Source of the DNA: Trichostrongylus colubriformis
Lineage: Eukaryota > Nematoda > Chromadorea > Rhabditida > Trichostrongylidae
Direction of reading: 5' to 3'
DNA length: 64,000 nucleotides
Assembly: GCA_963978905.1 (NCBI GenBank)
Contig: OZ022259.1
Location: forward strand, 13,330,001 to 13,394,000
This document shows, one piece after another, positions 12,742 to 23,715 of this stretch; the stretch's first letter is position 1; each line of letters starts with the position of its first letter. The notes beneath the pieces are model-generated. The model saw nothing but the letters and a program-made list of their open reading frames with translations, was not told where the DNA came from and did no database searches. The translations under genes were made by a program, and so were the position numbers.

Positions 12742-15700
12742 TTTCGACTATCCTGTGTACTCCCCGCCCTATTGCACTCTCTCTCGGCGATCACATCACT
12801 TCGGGGCGAACTTCCCCGTTTTCCTCCTCGTTCACACCCCACACAGCACTTGAAGTCAGTTCACCGTACACATATATCTCCATATGAAACAGTGCCAACT
12901 GAATGAAACAGCTACTTCGTCATGGCAATCGTAAAGAGAGTTTTGCTCGACGGCTGTTGGGTGTGCACCTTTATCCGGATACTTTATCGGTACTTGAAAC
13001 TCGGGCGTATTTGCTTAGTTTCGAGTAGACTAGTACTTGCTTGAAAAGTCACGGATGAGAGCATCACGTATCTGCACAGCATCACAAGAGCTCAAGTTCT
13101 AATACTAGAATTCATAAAACTGCTCTAGAAAGTAGTAAGTTCACTTGCGAGATGCTACGAAAGCCCTCTACTCTCTTATGGCAAATGGGTCCGTGACAGA
13201 TGGTGAGAGCAGGGCATCCCAGGTGTCGAGGGAAATTTATTACGATTCCCCCTCTAAAGAATAGAACACGACCCCCCCCCCCTTTCCTTTGAACTCATCT
13301 AGTACTTGTTTCCGGACTTTATAGAGGTTGCAATGTGTTTTATTGCAATGTATTTGTACCCAAAGCAAAAAGGTATTTCACAATCCCCCTTGTATGATAG
13401 CTATCGCTTCTCATCTGCTTGTTGACAGTTTAGATTCTAGTGCTCATCGCTGAACTCTTCAGGGACGACCCTGTTCGGTTAATTACGCCCCCCCCCCCCC
13501 CACGTCGAGGAATCCTCGACTTCCAGTGCAACCTGGATGCGAGTCCCACTAGCCTGGCGCAGGGATGAGTGCCCTCCTAAAGTAAGAGAGGCAATTGCTC
13601 ATTGGCCGATGATTTGATACCAAGATGATTCGGGAGAACCGAACGCACTCGGCTGACCCCATACATAATTGCATACGCCGTAAGCATTCAAATGGATCTA
13701 CGATTTTGAATTAACGTAGATACATGGCGTAGTTCACAGAAGAATTGTTTACTTCCACATGCTCTGTCCTGATAACCCTGCCAGTCCCAGAAAACTATTA
13801 AACTGTCGTGGTGGCTGTACGAGTTGGATAACAAATTCGCATTTGGGCCCCTCTCGACAACGCAAATAACACATAAAAGCTGCATTTGAAAGGCCAGTGG
13901 TTGGATGATGCGGTCGAGGGTCAATTTCCTCCACTTTGAAAAGGTAATGGATAAAAAGTGGTAAGCACTTGTGACGCGAGTCCGTGCTACTCATCTGATC
14001 ATTTCGGGTCATTGAATTGTGCACACATCCAGTTACATGACACGTACCGCCACTCAGATCGTTGTTTTATCCCCCCATACATGGCAGCAAGTAGTTTGTA
14101 CAAGGGATAAGTAAGGCAACAGTTAACTCGTCACAAGGCAACCTTCGCTTTTCCTAGTTCAAAGGCAAAGCCGGAAGAAGAAGAAAGGAAAGTGAATAAC
14201 ACCAGACTGGAGGCACCGAACCTCTTTTACGTGGTAGCCATCGAACGCCGGGAAGTGCTGATTCTTTCAGCGCAGATGTGACAGAACTTTGAAGGAATTG
14301 TCCACAAAAATCTGAGTTCTTCTAATACGCATAATTTCTGTTGTTTGCTTACTACGGGCCACATGCAAAATTTCACTCAGTAAAACAAGAATTTGGTAAC
14401 GTCCGACGCGGTGAGACGCGACCGTGAGGGTTCTTGAGCAACGAGGTGGTGGGCACTTGTTCAGGGACGCAAAGAGAGAAGCAATACAATATTGGATGCG
14501 AAATTTGAAGGGCGCTGTGCCCGCCGACGACTATTCAAATGCAGCAACGAATTGCTGATCTTCCAGTTTTCGGTTTCCGCAGAAAGTTTTTCCTGCAATT
14601 CTGGAATGAAGGTAATCCTCAGTTCTTCTCGTATTCCCTTCGTACACTGTATTAGGATCATGGAATTCCCGCTGGCGATGCCTTTACCGCCCTTATTCCT
14701 CACCCTCGAAAAACGGAAGACACCCAACGCCAGCAGATACGGATAGCTCTATCTACCCAAGTAGAGACCCGTTACGAAAATAGGCATGGAGTACACCCTC
14801 AATCAAAAGAAAAAGCTAGATTTGCACGTAGAGATGCACCAACGCATATCCCTGCAAATTTTCGCACTTAAAAAAACACAAAAACTCTTATCTTTACTTC
14901 TAGAGGTTATTCATTCACTGGTAAATGACCAATAAGTCAAGAGTATCTACTTGGAACTCCGCTTCATCTCTTTTGCTGACATGCTGGTTATAATTATTTA
15001 CTGCTATTTACACACTACAACAATACAGAGAAATGTTTTCGTGCTTCTTCCAGTACCAATCGAAAGGTCCTTATGCTCTTGTACTGCGTGAATGCCATCG
15101 ACTACCTTTCTCATGGACGGCGCCTACAAAAAAAAAATCGCTAACAATAGGGGTTATTTGCAGAACAGAAGTGGATTCACCCCACTCATTATACCAAGGA
15201 CAAGCATCGTGCCAAGAAAAATTTTCGTGTCTTCCCTCCGCCCTTTGAGAACTGGGCTTCCTGCCATGTCCTCAGGAATTATAGACAAGGGAGAGGTTGG
15301 ATGGGGTAATCGATATCACTCTATAAAAAACCGATTGGTTGCGCACACTTCTGTGCGCGTAACATCATTCATGTCAGTGGGTCGATCGAGATTGCTTTTT
15401 TTTAAATAAATGTACTCAAAACCCATTACCACATCACCGCCCGCCCATTGCGGACGGGTTTTCTCGCACTTCAAGTGTGTTCAAGATAGCCATGGCATTG
15501 ATAATCTCTGCCGATTTTTCCCTGGTCGTTCTGCATTGGAACCGAGTGAAAAACCTTCATTGTACGAGGCCCCACTCAGGGTGCGCCCCGTCCACTGGGC
15601 CCAGGCCTCTTTAATGACTTTGAGGAACTCATTCCTAATCATAATCCACCTTTCCCTATGTTTGGGTCATATTGGAACCCACTTTACAACTTTCAGCTTG

Positions 15701-16620
15701 AAAACGGTACATTCCAGTGCACGCTTCGCCAACCGTGGGCGGAGCCTAACTTGGTCCATGTGTGGTTTTTACTTCAGTCCTATGCTTACCCATCTTGTCC
15801 CCATCTCCATGGGTCGTTTTTCATTTATACCTAATTTCGTTCGTGACAGACGGACAGACGTACAGACACTCGAAGCCTTTTATGTATAGAAGGGAAGATG
15901 GAAATGGTAAGTGCCCTTCTTACAGCCAGTCAAATCACACCCCCCCCCCCCCCCCTAGTTGAGGATTCCTTCAACTACGCATGAATCTGTTGCAGTTTCC
16001 CGACGCCGTGCATTCCATCCCTCCACAACCGCAAATTTCAAAAATTCCATAAAACTTGCTAGTAGGACAATTCATAACACTTCCACACTGTAAACCATGT
16101 AGTAAATATGACCAAACAAACTTATAAATTTGCTATGTGAAATCAATAGCAAGTGTCAACTTTTCGCTAGTGTTCCATTTTATGCCACTCCACCCTATAT
16201 CTTCGTGTGATTGGCGTTTATTCGACACTGGTATGGTTACCCAGATTTTTCAATCCAACAATCTCAAGTAATTTGACGGCAAATAGTAATAAAAGAGGTG
16301 AACGCTGAGGTTTTTTATCTCGCATCATAAAAACAAAACAAGAATATTTAGCTTTCAACTTCAGATTACCTAAAGATTTGAAAATCTGCTCAAAGCTGAA
16401 GGCTGTCGTCATGAACGCAGCACGAACGAGATTGCAGTTCTCATTTGTCTACACAGTGCAACATAGGGAAAAAGCCCATCCAAAGAGTAGATATTCAGAT
16501 ACTGCTAGCACGATTGCCCAAGACGGCTGTACACAATAAAATGATACGTTTCATGCATAATTACCATCACAAAACCCGAAAATCAGTTGAAAACGTTACA
16601 GGTACAATCCAAGAACACGA
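12742..16620. other. intergenic region between nhl-1 5' end and SRP9 3' end
   Basis: It contains the nhl-1 promoter side, a hAT-type MITE (13210-13535) and poly-C runs near 13272, 13490 and 15941. Longer frames at 13749-14024, 14461-14746 and 15410-15889 show no recognisable motif, so no gene is called. Confidence 0.6.
13202..13543. mobile_element. hAT-type MITE copy 3
   Basis: The element 13210-13535 begins CAGGGCATCCCAGGTGTCGA and ends TCGAGGAATCCTCGAC...ACCTG. Flanks GGTGAGAG and GATGCGAG are an imperfect 8-bp duplication (two differences). Poly-C runs lie inside. Confidence 0.7.
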
Positions 16621-19600
16621 TTAGCTGTGAGAAGAGACCATCGCTCTCATGAGTGATGCCGATAACTTCTCCAGTCTTTTCACATCCTGCAGTTGATTAG
16701 TGCTGAATTGTACGCACACAACGTCATCAGTCATTTTCATCGTCAACTTTCCATCTCGATGATTGTACTTCGTCACAAACCTGAAGCATTGAAGTCAAGC
16801 AGAAAGCCTTTGATATCTAACCCGATATAGGGTAAAGAGAAAAATCGGGAACCTCGCTGGAAGGTTCCTATATCTATACGACTTCAGTGTAACACCGCGA
16901 CATTGCCAGGCTCAACGAACACTTTGAAAATGCAAAGAAAAAGCACCAACTGCGCTACACGAGGCTTATATTTGCAAGGCGGATGTTTTATGGGGATTAC
17001 ACCACTGTTCACAATAACGTAATTCTGACTCAGCTCTCCCAACATCCGCAAAACAATTGTTATTAGTCCGAAGAACGGCATTCGACTAATTATAATAATC
17101 TTGGCTAAAGCCACTTAAAAATATGTCACGTCTCTCATCATCATTAGGTAATAGGCGAATTTTTGCAACATTCTTTGCAATTCTTTTCTTTCCAACATAT
17201 CTTTCACACAACTAGACCTTAATTTTCACAATTTTCTACCTATGCTTGTTACATTCAGGAGCAAAGATATGTCAATATGTGATATCAAAATTTTTATGAA
17301 AAAATTTGAAATCATAATATGATTGGGATGAAGCATAAATCTGAAGTCTAGTAATTTCGCTGCGGTCCCGCTTCCAGCGTTTATGTTGAAACTCCGACAT
17401 TCGTGTTGGAGCCCTGCCGCTGGCGTTGGAGCCCAGGCCAGGCCGCACTCGAGAAGGAAGAGCAACCGTGGTCTATTTCGTGAAAATCATTTTTATCGCA
17501 GGCGAAAAGACTGGAACCAACTGAATGAACTCTTGAATAGTGCCAGGTGACCTCTACAAATATTCCACCCACTTGAAGCTCTATAAGTTTCCACAAACTT
17601 GGGGAATATCATTAGAATTAGAAACTTGGGGGGGGGGCAGTGTCGTCAAAACTATTCTCCACCTACTATTATTCGAGATGCAAGTAGTTATAGACATGAC
17701 ATGCAGTGCCTTACTTCAGGCTAAGATTATGGCTAGCACCATTGTGCGATCTAGTGTCGTCGTGCGCACTCTCACTTGAGCATGCTCTCTTCCCACGAAA
17801 ACACTGGTCTATAGTATTTACGGGCTTGCGGAGGCCACATAACACGCCACGTAGGGCCGAGGTCATACTTTACGCAGCTGCGTTAGCTCGCTTTTCGACT
17901 CTTCAAGCACTCTTGCCTACAATGCTTTCATTTGACGTCACCCAACGCAATGGCTACCGAAAAAACGTTGCGAAATCGAAAAACATTTGAAAACAAACTC
18001 AATTGGCTGTACGCCAACATTCGCAGCGCGTTCCGCTACGATCGTCATACTGTAGTGTGACTGGGTCAAGAATTTCGCAAACGGTGCCCATTATCTATTG
18101 ACGCCGTCGTCTGCGGCAGGCGAAATGGCTGCGTCAATTTGACGTCGGTGCCGGCGTCAACTAACGCAGCTGCGTAAAGTATGACCGCGGGCAAAGCACA
18201 CGCACGACAACATTGCGATATCACGATCACGCAAATTGCGGTTCCGCATGGTATATTTTGCAGCCTAACTTCGGCCTCTAACACAGGGTGGTTATACACT
18301 CAAAAAAGAGAATACTCAAATGATTAGGATTGTATTCCAATTGAACTTCATTGGAATTCCTTCGAACTTTCAAGAAATGCAGGGAATATGAGCAAGTGCG
18401 ACAATTGTCATACTCTATATATAAACTCTCACATATAGCACCCATGAGAGACATCTGATCACGATGGATGGCGGATATTTTGATAGTCATCTGCATATGT
18501 GTATACTGCCTCCTCGTCACCGTCAAAGGCATGAACATCCATCACCAAAGAGCAACGACGACAGTGCTTTATCTTGATGATACCAAGACGGCTGTCCTAA
18601 CTTGTCTTGTAATTCCAGGTGGCATAGATTACGCCTACGACTGCAGTTCAAGATGAGCACCTAACTGAGCCAAAATTCATGCTTCACAAGTGACTTCGCT
18701 TGAAAATCGCGACCATGACGTTTACCCAACCATATAAGTGGTTCACCGTCATCAAACCTTGCGCCAGAGCTGGTCGACTACTAGTTGAAGTTCATCAGGC
18801 TAGAGCTTCTTGTGATGAATGGGAAGATACGTTTCTCACAAAAGAAAAGCGTGCAGAAACGCTGGTCCATTTTTCACCTTTTTCAATGAAGTCAGTTTAT
18901 ACTGCTCATACACTATTTTTTGGATGAACGACGTCATTCCAATGAGTCACATCCGGCAAAAAAAAAACGAGGCAATCTGTCAATGTTTGGGAAACGGCTG
19001 TTGCTTATTCAACCCTTTTCCAATGTTTCGCAGTTTTGAAGTGCATGCGTCGGCATATCACGTGAAAACAGTGGATCAATTCATTATGAGCTTAGTAGGT
19101 GAGTGAAAGTGAATCCAACGGCATCTAGCTTACACATTTCGAAAGGAAAAGCATTGTAAATGTTTGGAGGGGCATGAAAGGTGCAGCTATCAGAGCAATG
19201 CAAGCCTCCTTTGATGGCTAAGAACAGAAGAAAGTTCATTTTGAGTTCTACCACTCTCTTCGAGTTCGAAATTCTCAAACTGAGAGCTCACAATTTTCAC
19301 CTTATGGAAAACTTCGATGTCCTTTCAAGACAACTAATGAAGCGACCCATAGTGACATTTGTGAACCCGCCCATTACGTGTGTATCACAGTGGAATCTTG
19401 AGAGAAAAAATGCAAAACGCTAACTGCACAATAAATGGTATGTTTCCCAGAGATAATTTGGGATCAGAAAAGGATGGTGGCTTCCTTAGCATCTGCATTT
19501 CCTTTTTAAACGCCAATTTTATTTCGCTACTGAAATAGTTCATTTGCAACTAGTTCACGAGTCAAAGTTGCAGCAAATGCGTATCATGCTAGGCATATGA

Positions 19601-22600
19601 TAATGTACATATCAAAACAGAGACTAAAACGTAACAGATTAACGAAATAAATAAGAACCACATTTTTCAAAAACAACGGCACAGAGGCACACATAACTGG
19701 AGTTTGCGCAAGTAGAATAAGGCCACTTTTGAATTACTAGGATTCTGAGGAAAAATTTCGACGACTGGGAAAAACAATTGGTAAGCGGAGTGCTAACTAT
19801 CCTTTTAGAGAAAATGGCCGATAATAAACAATGTTAGAAGGAAACCACTATACTAGAAAAGAAGCTAATAATGTAGTTGGGAGGGACCACACCTGTCGTG
19901 CTGCCGTACATCTCTTAGAATCTTCCCAGAATCATCAGTTCCTACACTCAAGTGTACTTTTTACCTAACCTTTACTTGCGGAGGTGAGAGCTTTCTCCTA
20001 AGCCAACGCTTAGGCTAAAAATCGAGGCAAAAATAGTGCCGAATCCAAAGCTTTGTAAAGTGCTCCTCCAACTATTGGGTTGAGGAATAAGTCCCCGCGG
20101 TTTTTTTCAACCCCGTTTTTACAATACTTCCTTCATCTTTTGACAAAGTTTATATGTGTTTTCGATAGAGCTTTTTTTGCTCTACAAAATGCTACTATCC
20201 GTTTTTTGATTCCTTCGACTACCTAATATTCATGAGGTGTGGAAATGAAGTGAGCTGAAGGCAAAAAATTGGCTTTTGCGCACCTCATTTTTTCGCCTAC
20301 CATCAAGATCAAAAAATGTTTCTGAATATGTTTCGATAGAGCTTTTCCAGCTCTACAGAATGGCACTACCTTTCATCTGAATCGCTCAACTTTTTGCTCT
20401 TTTTAAGACTCACAAACGCAGTACTCCCAAAAGTGTGCACTTCCGTTATCTTCTCTTCCTCGCCTACCATCGAGATCGAGGAGAATATCCAGGTATGCAC
20501 TCGATGAAGCTTTTTTCGCTCTACAAGATAATACCACTTCTCGTTCGTATCCTCTCATATTTCAGCATGTAGCAATAAGTTTTTACCTGTTTTTCAATTC
20601 AATATTGCATAATAAAAATGATTTTCGGCAAAGTGTTTTGCATCATTCGATAGAGCTCTTTTCGCTCTACAAGATGGTGCTCACGTTTTTTTTTGTTCGA
20701 ATCAGTTTTTTCCATTTTTTAGACCATTTAAAAAGAAGACAAAATCACGCATTTTCATCACATGGCGTCGAAAATGCTCGATTTCATCGACTTCTAAATG
20801 GTCTAAAAAATGGAAAAAACTGATTCGAACAAAAAACCGTGAGCACCATCTTGTAGAGCGAAAAGTAGATGATGCAAAACACTTTGCCGAAAATCATTTT
20901 TATTATGCAATATTGAATTGAAAAACAGGTAAAAGCTTATTGCTACATGCTGAAATATGAGAGGATACGAACGAGAAAAGGTATTATCTTGTAGAGCAAA
21001 AAAAACTTCATCGAGTGCATACCTGGATATTCTCCTCGATCTCGATGGTAGGCGAGGAAGAGAAGATAACGGAAGTGCACACTTTTGCGAGTACTGCGTT
21101 TGTGAGTCTTAAAAAGAGCAAAAAGATGAGCGATTCAAATGAAAGGTAGTGCCATTCTGTAGAGCTGGAAAAGCTCTATCGATACATATTCAGAAACATT
21201 TTTTTGATTTTGATGATAGGCGAGAAAAATGAGGTGCGCAAAAGCCAATTTTTTGCCTTCAGCTCACTTCATTTCCACACCTCATGAATATTAGGTAGTC
21301 GAAGGAATCAAAAAACAGATAGCAGCATTTTGTAGAGCTAAAAAAGTCCTATCGAAAGCATATATAAAGTTTGTCAAAAGATGGAGGAAACATTGTGGAA
21401 AACGGGGTTGAAAAAATCCGCGGGGACATATTCCTCAATACATGAGCAAACTAAAAAACTGTTTAACACCTTACTTTAATCCCCCGAAAAAGGATGAGAA
21501 GTAGCTCTTAACAGTGCGACAGTGACATTAGTCAGAAACTGCGCCAGCACTGGAACAAGACATGCCTGCTTTGGAGTAATTTTACCGTGGTGAGAAAAAA
21601 AAAACTCTAGCTAGTTCAGCACCTCCGCCCTATAAGAGTAACACACATCCTTTGGTCCTCGGGCAGAGAACATAGTGGTGGAATTTGCGCTGTTGGAAAG
21701 CTGCGGAAAATCGTAACAATAGGTAACGATCGAGAGGACTGCGAAAATCGCGTTTTTGTGGAAATGGAGAATTGTTGAACGTGCGGAAATCAATTTGATA
21801 CGTATAGATTTCCAAGCACTACTTCAAAAACGTGATTCCCACACTTCCTCCGATCGATACGTATCTAAACGCAGATTACCATTATGTCGCTGCCTCACTG
21901 TTCAAATTGCCACTCGTAGCACATTGAGATTAGCTTGAGGTGAATGCGAGCTCAGTTTAAGAGCCTGTTCTTGCAATTATAGACACCAGTTGGACTGGCG
22001 CACACTACTGCGCGCGTCACACATGGAAGCATGCTAACTGGGCGTGATCGATATCGATCGGTCAGCATCATCATTCGAACGGTTTGCAAAAACAGGGAGT
22101 TCGCAAAACGGAAGGAAACAAAATATCTCCCGTCGGTCTCGTCCTCCAGCATCAATCGATATCGATCGAGCTCATTTTGCTGCTTCCATGTGTGACGCGC
22201 CAGAGGTATCTGAAACGTATCTAAAATTCAGGATCCCATCTTTGCTGCGACGCGAGATATGAATTTCCCGCCATTCGCCTTTCGAGGCTCCTTATCAGCC
22301 TTTATCAGTTGCTATCACTTCTATTCCCTCACCACTCACCCTTACCATCATCTATATCTTATCTAGGACTTAGGATTCCATCTTTGCTGTGATGCGAGAT
22401 ATGAATTTCCTGACTTTCACCTTTCGAGGCTCCTTATCAGCCCTTGTCAATTGTTACCACTTCCATTGCCTCACCACTGATGTCTCCTTACCACCCTCTA
22501 CATCACTTCAAAAATTCTCCTAGCTTTACTGCGACGTGAGATATGAATTTCCGGTCAAACACACAAACATACTCACGCACATACACGCCAACAGACACAC

Positions 22601-23019
22601 TTAACCGATTACATACAGTACGATACTGAGTAAATGCATCCTAGTAAGAGTGCCATAGCCTTGGGAAACTTGATGATTTTGTCAACGATTCCAAAAACCG
22701 ATACCGTTTCAAATAATCAAAAAGAGAGGAGACCAGAGAAACGCGGTGCGCTACGACATTACAAAATCTCTGGGGCCTACACGCAACGTTCGTTTCATTT
22801 GGGCTTCAGGATAATTTTTGCGACTTTCTTCAATAGCACTCCCGCATTCGCAAATGAATTTAGAAAGCACTGCAACAATGGCACCTCCAAAAGCTAGAAA
22901 TATAAAAAAGGCAAAAATTTGTAGAATTCACAACGTGCTTACCTGCACTTTTCCGCACTAACAGAATGTAGTTTCTCAACCGCTTTCGCAAATTCTTCCC
23001 AATTCGTAAAATAAGTCAT
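16621..23019 (-). CDS. SRP9: Signal recognition particle 9 kDa subunit (SRP9), two exons
   Basis: Exon 1 is 22943-23019 (MTYFTNWEEFAKAVEKLH..., 25 codons plus 2 nt) and exon 2 is 16621-16780 (FVTKYNHRDGKL, KMTDDVVCVQFSTNQ, DVKRLEKL, stop TAA). Phase is consistent (AG+G = Arg) and the product is 78 residues, close to the usual 76-86. SRP9 pairs with SRP14 to bind the Alu domain of SRP RNA and slow elongation while ribosomes dock at the ER; it acts in the cytosol. The order T-K-Y-x-H-x-D-G-x-L then TDD-V-C-V matches the family. The single 6.16-kb intron is very long for such a small housekeeping gene and holds a 1.36-kb palindrome and other repeats. It is divergent from klp-19, with 696 bp between start codons. 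Confidence 0.92.
17854..18192. mobile_element. PIF/Harbinger-like MITE, 339 bp
   Basis: The left end GGCCGAGGTCATACTTTACG and the right end (inverse GCCCGCGGTCATACTTTACG) are shared with the 86-bp element at 34460. CGCAGCTGCGTTAG adjoins both ends. The target duplication is not clear here; the class assignment comes from the TAA duplication of the shorter copy. Confidence 0.65.
20080..21438. repeat. 1.36-kb near-perfect palindrome with internal hairpin repeats
   Basis: Arms of about 675 bp (20080-20756 and 20770-21438) are inverted copies around a 13-nt centre (20757-20769). The outer ends are TTGAGGAATAAGTCCCCGCG and TTGAGGAATATGTCCCCGCG. Each arm contains four units of about 150-170 bp, each with a TAGAGC-T-rich-GCTCTA hairpin (near 20168, 20338, 20505, 20652 in the left arm). 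No coding capacity is recognised. It lies within the SRP9 intron, so a transcript would fold into long double-stranded RNA. It is most likely a foldback-type element. Confidence 0.88.
21989..22200. repeat. inverted repeat element CGCACACTACTGCGCGCGTC...
   Basis: ACTACTGCGCGCGTCACACA plus TGGAAGCATGC at the left is partly repeated inverted at 22180-22202 (CTTCCATGTGTGACGCGCC). Two ATCGATATCGATC blocks lie inside. Related sequence is at 3242-3290. Confidence 0.55.
22231..22551. repeat. 142-bp direct tandem repeat, 2.3 copies
   Basis: GGATCCCATCTTTGCTGCGA and following sequence recurs from 22373, then a partial third unit from about 22511. CGAGATATGAATTTCC is conserved in all three. Confidence 0.75.
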
Positions 23020-23184
23020 CAGCAGACCACTAAGATAATGAAATTTAGGTAATCAAAAATAGGTTTAGCAAAAAGAACAAACCTCGTGAACTGCTCCAAT
23101 CGACATTTCGGCAACGTGCCGTCTCCATCGCTCCGGGACCCCAAAATGAAAATTGCGGCAATATACACATTTTAAATCACGATG

Positions 23185-23393
23185 ATTGTTTGTATTTATT
23201 GGTGTTGTTTTTTAAGTAGCTCCTTAATTCCATTCTTTCCATTGCTGCGGTTTTCCTGTATGTATGAATCACAAGAAATGGAAGTAGACATTGTTTGTAT
23301 TTACTGGTGTTATTTTTTTAAGTAGCTCCTTAATTCCATTCTTCTTATTGCTACGGTTTTCCTGTTTGTATGAATTACGAGAAATGGAAGTTG
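23185..23393. repeat. 105-bp tandem duplication in the SRP9/klp-19 divergent promoter
   Basis: ATTGTTTGTATTTATTGGTG starts at 23185 and ATTGTTTGTATTTACTGGTG at 23290; both continue through TTTAAGTAGCTCCTTAATTC to GAAATGGAAG. It lies between the two start codons (23019 and 23716) and may carry shared promoter elements; that role is inference. Confidence 0.75.
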
Positions 23394-23715
23394 TGAAGCG
23401 CATCTTTGTCTGTTCAACTTTTACTAATTGAAGCCATGACGGTTTGAAGACGTGTTACATGAACTTGACTGTGACTATGACCTGCTCAGTTTATTCGACT
23501 GTGTCTTTGACTTGCTCTTTCGCACCCGATCCAGTTTTTTGTTGTTTGTGCTTCATACTGATGGTTGCCGTAGCATAGTTTTCCAACTTCTAAAAATTTC
23601 GATTTTTAAAAGTATCGTTTGCTCCTGGTTTTCGCAGTTTAGTCTCTCAATGTGTCTTGCAGGATACCCTTGGATTATAATTTTATAGTTTATTTATAGT
23701 AACAGAACCTGTGGT

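Larger units (their letters stand above)
16781..22942 (-). other. SRP9 intron of 6.2 kb
   Basis: It contains a Harbinger-like MITE (17854-18192), the 1.36-kb palindrome (20080-21438), a copy of the GCGCAC...CATGGAAGCATG repeat with its inverse (21989-22200) and a 142-bp tandem repeat (22231-22551). Small frames at 18468-18656 and 18819-19096 are noted elsewhere but not called. Confidence 0.75.

Noticed and set aside
15410..15889. 159-codon plus-strand frame in the nhl-1/SRP9 intergenic region
   Set aside because: No recognisable motif, composition like surrounding repeats and no splice or start context.
18468..18656. Small frame with a signal-peptide-like start (MADILIVICICVYCLLV)
   Set aside because: Only 62 codons, no recognised family and no convincing second exon; lies in the SRP9 intron. 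Worth RNA evidence but not called.
18819..19096. Frame with CLGNGCCLFN, faintly like an OTU GDGNCLFN motif, ending at a good GTGAGT donor
   Set aside because: The catalytic Asp position is not conserved and no neighbouring exons were found; could be a transposon remnant.
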